From: Bacteroidota bacterium | GTDB taxonomy: Bacteria > Bacteroidota > Bacteroidia > Chitinophagales > UBA10324 | Reading direction: 5' to 3' | Length of the DNA stretch: 64,000 nt | Assembly (NCBI GenBank): GCA_014190575.1 | Contig: BJGQ01000007.1 | Span: forward strand, 1-64,000 | Shown: positions 58,930 to 64,000 of the stretch, in pieces | How the letters are laid out: each line of letters begins with the position of its first letter | Position numbering within the stretch: the first letter of the stretch is position 1 | Program-made: the position numbers and the translations under genes | Notes under the pieces: model-generated | The model's database searches: none | What the model saw: only the letters and a program-made list of their open reading frames with translations | Told to the model about the DNA's origin: nothing

Positions 58930-59844
58930 TTATAATTCTTTTTCTTTCCAAAGAGAAAAATCCATCGCGGTTAACTTTTCCAGATTATTTATACTATCAG
59001 CAAAATATTTTTTGTATAGATAATATCGAAGTTCATTATCAAGTGGAGTAATAACTATATCCTTTCGGTTCCAGTTAATAATTTTTTTCTTCAAATATCT
59101 TCGCCTGTCAGGATTTGATATAATTTTTTTTAAAACAGTTTTAATTGAATTTTTTTCTCTTATCAATTTCACCAGTAGTTCTGATTTTGGAATAGCGGCA
59201 CTATTTTCTTTTATGTTAAGTTCCAGATCAACATTTGAAATATCAAGAAACCGATAAATGTTTTTCAATGTTCCTGCTAAATCAGGTTTAAACTCAGTGT
59301 CGTAATTTATCAGTAAAAAATTATTTCTTGCAAACAGCTTGAAATATCTTTCAATTTGTTGATCGTATAATCCACGACTGATATAACTGAAATTACTTTG
59401 TTCAATGCTGTTTCCGGATTTTAGCCTTTCAAATTCCTTTTCAATTGCTTCTTTAAAGTTTAATTTTTCGAAGCCCATTCTTACACTCATGTGGTATTGT
59501 GAAAATGCGCGGTCAACAGGATTTCGGAGGATGATTATAAATTTCATATCATTACCTAAATCTTTATTAATCCTGTTGGCGATATATGGAAAGTATAAAT
59601 AGTCAGGATCAATTTCGCCAATTACTTTTTTAGGAGGTGCATATGAAAAAAATTCGGAGTAATATTTTAAGCCCCGTTTATATTCTGAATCTCGGTAAAA
59701 AAATTTGGTTTCCTTTCTTGGTTTACTTACGGTTATTTCATCGTGCTCTTTTAATATATGATAGAGAGTAGTTGTTCCTGTTTTTTGCGCGCCAATGCAA
59801 ATAAAATTTGGAAGCAATAAATTTTCTTTTTCCTTCATTTTCAC
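58930..59844 (-). CDS. sulfotransferase family protein
   Basis: NFICIGAQKTGTTTLYHILKEHDEITVSKPRKETKFF; KFIIILRNPVDRAFSQYHMSVRMGFE. Confidence 0.93.
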   Translation of the reverse strand: MKMKEKENLLLPNFICIGAQKTGTTTLYHILKEHDEITVSKPRKETKFFYRDSEYKRGLKYYSEFFSYAPPKKVIGEIDPDYLYFPYIANRINKDLGNDMKFIIILRNPVDRAFSQYHMSVRMGFEKLNFKEAIEKEFERLKSGNSIEQSNFSYISRGLYDQQIERYFKLFARNNFLLINYDTEFKPDLAGTLKNIYRFLDISNVDLELNIKENSAAIPKSELLVKLIREKNSIKTVLKKIISNPDRRRYLKKKIINWNRKDIVITPLDNELRYYLYKKYFADSINNLEKLTAMDFSLWKEKEL

Positions 59845-61208
59845 GATTGCTTTAAAAATCCTTTCTTTTTAAAAGAGAAAATATGTTTTGCATCAAAAGT
59901 ATAAAAGCCAAAGTAACGCTTTACAAGAAAGTATGGTATTACATTAAATAATATAGTACCTATAACATTAACTATTGCTGCTCCAATTATGCCATAAATC
60001 GGGATTAAAACAGCATTGAGAATAACTGTGATGACTGTAGTAGCTATTACAATGTTTCTGTTTACATCTTGTTTGCCGGTCATCATTAATAAATTACCTA
60101 CGGGTCCTGTTGCCGCATTTATAAATTGCCCGAATGATAAAATTATTAAAGCTACTTCCCCTACAAGAAACTCATTTCCAAATAAACCCATGAAAAAATA
60201 TGGGAAAAGTATAAATAAAATGAGTACAGGAGCTGAAGTCCAGAAAATAAGTTTGGTTGTATTTTGAACAACAGCAGCCAGTCTTTTTAATTCGCCTTTT
60301 GCATGAAGTTCAGCAATCTTTGGTGCAACTGTAAGTAAGAAAGCTGTAAGCGTTAAAGAAGTAATTGTGGAAATTCGAAAAGCTACTTTATAAATTCCCA
60401 CATCGGCTTCTGTTCCATATCTGCCTAAAAATATGGTGTCCGTCCATCCTCGAATTACCTGCAGCAGGGCAGTAATAAAGAAACTGAAAGCAATTTTTGA
60501 TTTGTCACTGAATATAATTTTATCGCCAAAACCTCCGGAGTTTATTGGTGACTTTTTCCACCAAAACCAGAATGAAATAATTGAAGAAATAGTAATTGAA
60601 ATTACAAAAACAGTTACAGGTACTCTTCGGTCATGAATAATAAAATATGAAGCACACAAAAGAATTCCAGCTATGGCAATAGCAATTAAATTTTGGAAGA
60701 ATGAATAATAAAATATTTTCTTCATTCCCCTGAAACAATCGGCATGAACAGAATGCAGCACAAATGGTAGAATGCCTAAGGCACTAATTTGAAAATAAGT
60801 ACTTAGCCCTGGTTTAAGAAAAAGTTTTGTGGCTATCCAATCAGCACTAAAATATAAAATGAACGAGCAAACAATAGAAGCAATAATATTTACTCTTATA
60901 ACTTTGAAATATAATTCTTTGATTGAGCCCCATTGATTTTTAGCATTGTATTGTGCGATTTCGCGTACCATTAAAATATCGTAACCCAGTTTACCAAAGT
61001 TGGCAAAAAACTGAAATACAGTTTGAAAAATTGAATAAATTCCGCTGCCTCTTGCCCCGTACAATCGTGCTAATACAAAAACAAAAACATAATTGAAACC
61101 AATTCCTCCAATTTTCATGACAAAAGCCAATGCTCCGCCCTTAACAAGTTCTTTGTTATCCCGGCCTTTTATTTTTTCTGAAAATAATTTACGAAATTTT
61201 TCTATCAA
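59841..61208 (-). CDS. polysaccharide flippase (Wzx/MOP superfamily)
   Basis: ELVKGGALAFVMKIGGIGFNYVFVFVLARLYGARGSGIYSIFQTV; about 12-14 TM; QDVNRNIVIATTVITVILNAVLIPIYGIIGAAIVNVIG. Confidence 0.9.
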   Translation of the reverse strand: MIEKFRKLFSEKIKGRDNKELVKGGALAFVMKIGGIGFNYVFVFVLARLYGARGSGIYSIFQTVFQFFANFGKLGYDILMVREIAQYNAKNQWGSIKELYFKVIRVNIIASIVCSFILYFSADWIATKLFLKPGLSTYFQISALGILPFVLHSVHADCFRGMKKIFYYSFFQNLIAIAIAGILLCASYFIIHDRRVPVTVFVISITISSIISFWFWWKKSPINSGGFGDKIIFSDKSKIAFSFFITALLQVIRGWTDTIFLGRYGTEADVGIYKVAFRISTITSLTLTAFLLTVAPKIAELHAKGELKRLAAVVQNTTKLIFWTSAPVLILFILFPYFFMGLFGNEFLVGEVALIILSFGQFINAATGPVGNLLMMTGKQDVNRNIVIATTVITVILNAVLIPIYGIIGAAIVNVIGTILFNVIPYFLVKRYFGFYTFDAKHIFSFKKKGFLKQS

Positions 61209-61223
61209 AATACGAATAACTAT

Positions 61224-62231
61224 TTATGGTTTGACCAACAAAACATCTTTTAGTTTTTGTGCCAGTATGGATGAAAAATAAATGGAACCTGTTTTATTCA
61301 TATGATTGTCGGCAAAGTATTCTATGTTGTTGAAACGATCATCATTGGTAAAGTCGAAGTAGGAAATATGGTGCCTGAGTACGATTGAATCTATTAATTC
61401 ATAAACCGGATCATCGCTGTAACGCTTTAATACCGGTGACATGACCAGAACCACTTTTACATTTTTTTGTTCACATAGATTAATAATTCCGATCAATGAT
61501 GCCAATTTATTAGGATCAATGTGGCGGATGCGTTCGCGTGTTTTTAGCAACTCAAATTCATTAATGTATTTCTGTTTTTCATTTTCAGTAATCGTATTAT
61601 TCAATGGAAAATAACCGCTTTCAGTTTTTTGTTTTTTAAATATTCCCTTCAGCAAATCGAACCACATTGAATTATATCGATATGATTGAGATAGCAATTT
61701 TATTTTTTCAATATTGAATGGAAATAATTTGCAAAAAACTGATGTGGTATCTTCATTTCTTGTGCCACGCCAATCGGCTATTTTCCGTATTTGCGGATAA
61801 TCGGTGTAATAGGGTAGAAGAACATTTAGCCTGTCATAATGCATTTCTTTATAATACAATTCCTCAGGAAACATTTCAACCACAATCATTTTCGGCAGGT
61901 GATGCGATAATATCATAATAGTAGTTGCATAACTAAAAAACAGCGACTGACCATCTTGCCCCGAATTGTAACATGATTTATGCAATGAATCTGAAATTAG
62001 CGGCGTATTATAATTGTGTCGCGCTTTTGATGAACCTGTAATAATTACATCAGCATCTGTCTTGGTAAATGAATAAATGATCTCTGATTCGGGGCCTGAT
62101 GTGGCGCTGAAATATAATTTATGCATTAACATACCTATCACCTGATCAAACACAATTAAAAGTGCAAGAAGAATTAATCCCCTTTTGAAAAACTTTATTT
62201 TAGAATTGGAAATAAATGAATTGGCTGCCAT
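61224..62231 (-). CDS. membrane-anchored hypothetical protein, SGNH/DUF1574-like partner of MBOAT
   Basis: N-terminal TM; DADVIITGSSKARHNYNTPLISDSLHKSCYNSGQDGQS; IEYFADNHMNKTGSIYFSSILAQKL; overlaps the MBOAT gene by 32 bp. Confidence 0.75.
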   Translation of the reverse strand: MAANSFISNSKIKFFKRGLILLALLIVFDQVIGMLMHKLYFSATSGPESEIIYSFTKTDADVIITGSSKARHNYNTPLISDSLHKSCYNSGQDGQSLFFSYATTIMILSHHLPKMIVVEMFPEELYYKEMHYDRLNVLLPYYTDYPQIRKIADWRGTRNEDTTSVFCKLFPFNIEKIKLLSQSYRYNSMWFDLLKGIFKKQKTESGYFPLNNTITENEKQKYINEFELLKTRERIRHIDPNKLASLIGIINLCEQKNVKVVLVMSPVLKRYSDDPVYELIDSIVLRHHISYFDFTNDDRFNNIEYFADNHMNKTGSIYFSSILAQKLKDVLLVKP

Positions 62232-63639
62232 CGAAAACTCCGGTTAGTAAAATGTAAACTATCACTGAACTGTAAAAAACATATTTCAATCCCGTTGACT
62301 TTGGTTCAGGAAACATTTCACCCTTACTATAATGTTCCTGATAAATTTCAACTATATAAAGAATCACCACACCTATCAACGAATAAACAAAGGTGCTGGC
62401 ATTCCCGATAGCTAATGCACCGGTTCCGAAATTAAATAGTGATTTCAAAATAAACCATGCATCTGGTAAACTGTGCGCACGGAAAAACAAGAACGGAATA
62501 ACAACAACAATAAACGATGTTGTTGTATTTAGTATAATATTCCAGCGTTTATTCTGTTTCGATTCAAATCGTTTGTAAAGCCAGTTAATTTGATTTTTAA
62601 AATACAACCTGAAAATTAACTGCCCCCCTAATAAAAGAAAGCAAACAACAAAAGTCCAGGCGGCACCATGCCATAAACCAGAAAGAAAAAAAACAATTAG
62701 CAAATTAATGGCACCACGGTTTTTTCCTTTCCTGTAGCCACCAAGTGGACGAAACACATAATCCATAAACCACGATGTGAGCGAGATGTGCCAACGCTGC
62801 CACATTTCACCAATAGATTTCGCTAGATAAGGGCGATTAAAGTTGGTCATCAGTTTAATGCCCATCACCTGCGCTGCACCAATAGCCATATCACTATATC
62901 CCGAAAAATCACAATATATTTGCCATGCAAAAAAGAAAAGTCCGCACCAAAAGGTGAGCGTTTCACCTTCATGCTGATATGGGTAATCAAACACATTACT
63001 CACATATGTGGCGCAACGGTCAGCTATCACCACTTTTTTAAATAATCCCCACAACATCAATTTCAACCCGGCCACAATTCGGGTGTAATCAAACGAGTGA
63101 TCCTCTTTAAACTGATGCAATAAATTTTGTGGCCGTTCAATTGGACCTGCCACCAATTGCGGATAAAACATCACATACAATGCATAAATCAAAATGTTTT
63201 TTTCCGATTTCTGATTACCACGATAAACTTCAATGGTGTAACTCATTGCCTGATAAGTGTGAAAGCTTAATCCAATGGGTAGCACCATGTTTAGCAACGG
63301 AATATTTGGGTGCCAGCCCATTAAACCTGCAAGCCCTTCAATGTTACCGACAAAAAAATTGTAGTATTTAAAAATCGCCAGCACTCCTATGTTGGCAATA
63401 ATGCTCATTACCAGAAACAGTTTTCGCTGCCGCCCCTTTGCATTTTCTATCCACAGCCCTGCGAAATAATCTATTACAATCGTAAACAGTAAAATAAGAA
63501 TGTACGATGGAATAAAAAACATATAAAACACGCAGCTCGCCGCCAGCAACATGTTCCATCGCATATTTTTTGGCAGCAGGAAGTATAAAAAAGTTACAAC
63601 CGGAAAAAAAATAAGAAAGGCGAACGAGTTAAACAGCAT
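62200..63639 (-). CDS. MBOAT family O-acyltransferase (AlgI-like)
   Basis: LPIGLSFHTYQAMSYTIEVYRGNQKSEKN; FYPQLVAGPIERPQNLL; MWQRWHISLTSWFMDYVFRPLGGYRKGKNRG; LSGLWHGAAWTF. Confidence 0.95.
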   Translation of the reverse strand: MLFNSFAFLIFFPVVTFLYFLLPKNMRWNMLLAASCVFYMFFIPSYILILLFTIVIDYFAGLWIENAKGRQRKLFLVMSIIANIGVLAIFKYYNFFVGNIEGLAGLMGWHPNIPLLNMVLPIGLSFHTYQAMSYTIEVYRGNQKSEKNILIYALYVMFYPQLVAGPIERPQNLLHQFKEDHSFDYTRIVAGLKLMLWGLFKKVVIADRCATYVSNVFDYPYQHEGETLTFWCGLFFFAWQIYCDFSGYSDMAIGAAQVMGIKLMTNFNRPYLAKSIGEMWQRWHISLTSWFMDYVFRPLGGYRKGKNRGAINLLIVFFLSGLWHGAAWTFVVCFLLLGGQLIFRLYFKNQINWLYKRFESKQNKRWNIILNTTTSFIVVVIPFLFFRAHSLPDAWFILKSLFNFGTGALAIGNASTFVYSLIGVVILYIVEIYQEHYSKGEMFPEPKSTGLKYVFYSSVIVYILLTGVFDGSQFIYFQF

Positions 63640-63799
63640 ACCGGGTGGTTACAGACTTTGCGTTGGTGTTTTGCGGTGGCGAAAATAGTTTTTCGTTTTT
63701 CGATATTCGTTTTTACCGCCGTCTATTTCATTATTTTAATGCAATTTATTTTCTACATCCGCTGTCATGCATACTTAGGAAGCAGCTATCGATTATTTT

Positions 63800-63816
63800 G
63801 GGGGGGGGGGGGGGGG
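63800..63816. repeat. poly-G homopolymer tract (G17)
   Basis: 17 consecutive G residues after tttt, about 160 bp upstream of the MBOAT start (minus strand). Confidence 0.9.
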
Positions 63817-64000
63817 AATACAGACTTCGCTGGTTTGTCAGCGGTGGTTAGTTAGAACGCGGGTTTGTCTTTGCTGCATCTGCCTTACGGCATTTGGATT
63901 TGCATTATTAAGTTTAAAAAAATCTTATTACTCCTAACCGAAACTTTCGGCGCATAATGACAATCAACGAGGCGGAAAAACCCACAGACCTACAGTGGTG

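Noticed and set aside
63645-63855. Two plus-strand ORFs crossing the poly-G tract (68 and 65 aa)
   Set aside because: GGGGG residues come from the homopolymer and there is no family resemblance; treated as non-coding.
1-64000. CRISPR arrays, rRNA, transposases, integrases or prophage genes
   Set aside because: None seen in the translations or in scanning for regularly spaced repeats; the poly-G, hairpin repeats and relics do not constitute a complete mobile element.

Overview
The window is a low-GC Bacteroidota-type chromosome segment. The lineage is inferred from gldH, several T9SS-type C-terminal domains, an AACTTTG-type promoter and the ABC-F/RicT repertoire. It is mostly housekeeping and envelope genes: mnmE 3' end, moaCB, ung, tRNA-Arg(TCT), a SET-domain protein, Sua5/YrdC, an AlkB-like hydroxylase, an ABC-F ATPase, icd, an MBL-fold RNase-like protein, hutU, a holB-like gene, gldH, ricT/PSP1 and an M13 peptidase. 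There are two O-acyltransferase (MBOAT) loci, a TetR-TolC-HlyD-ABC-ABC-permease-permease efflux operon, and a polysaccharide cluster with two sulfotransferases. No rRNA, CRISPR array, prophage or transposase was recognised. The most notable observations are: (i) a graveyard of duplicated formate-dehydrogenase C-terminal and moaC N-terminal relics (about 2.2-4.3 kb) surrounding a toxin-domain-like orphan ORF; (ii) an efflux operon in which every intergenic gap longer than about 20 bp is filled by a hairpin-forming repeat, from three families; (iii) a YbhF-like double ATPase split in the same frame by two stop codons; (iv) a perfect palindromic candidate TetR operator; and (v) a 17-nt poly-G tract upstream of the polysaccharide locus. 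All calls come from reading the sequence and translations. No database search was run.
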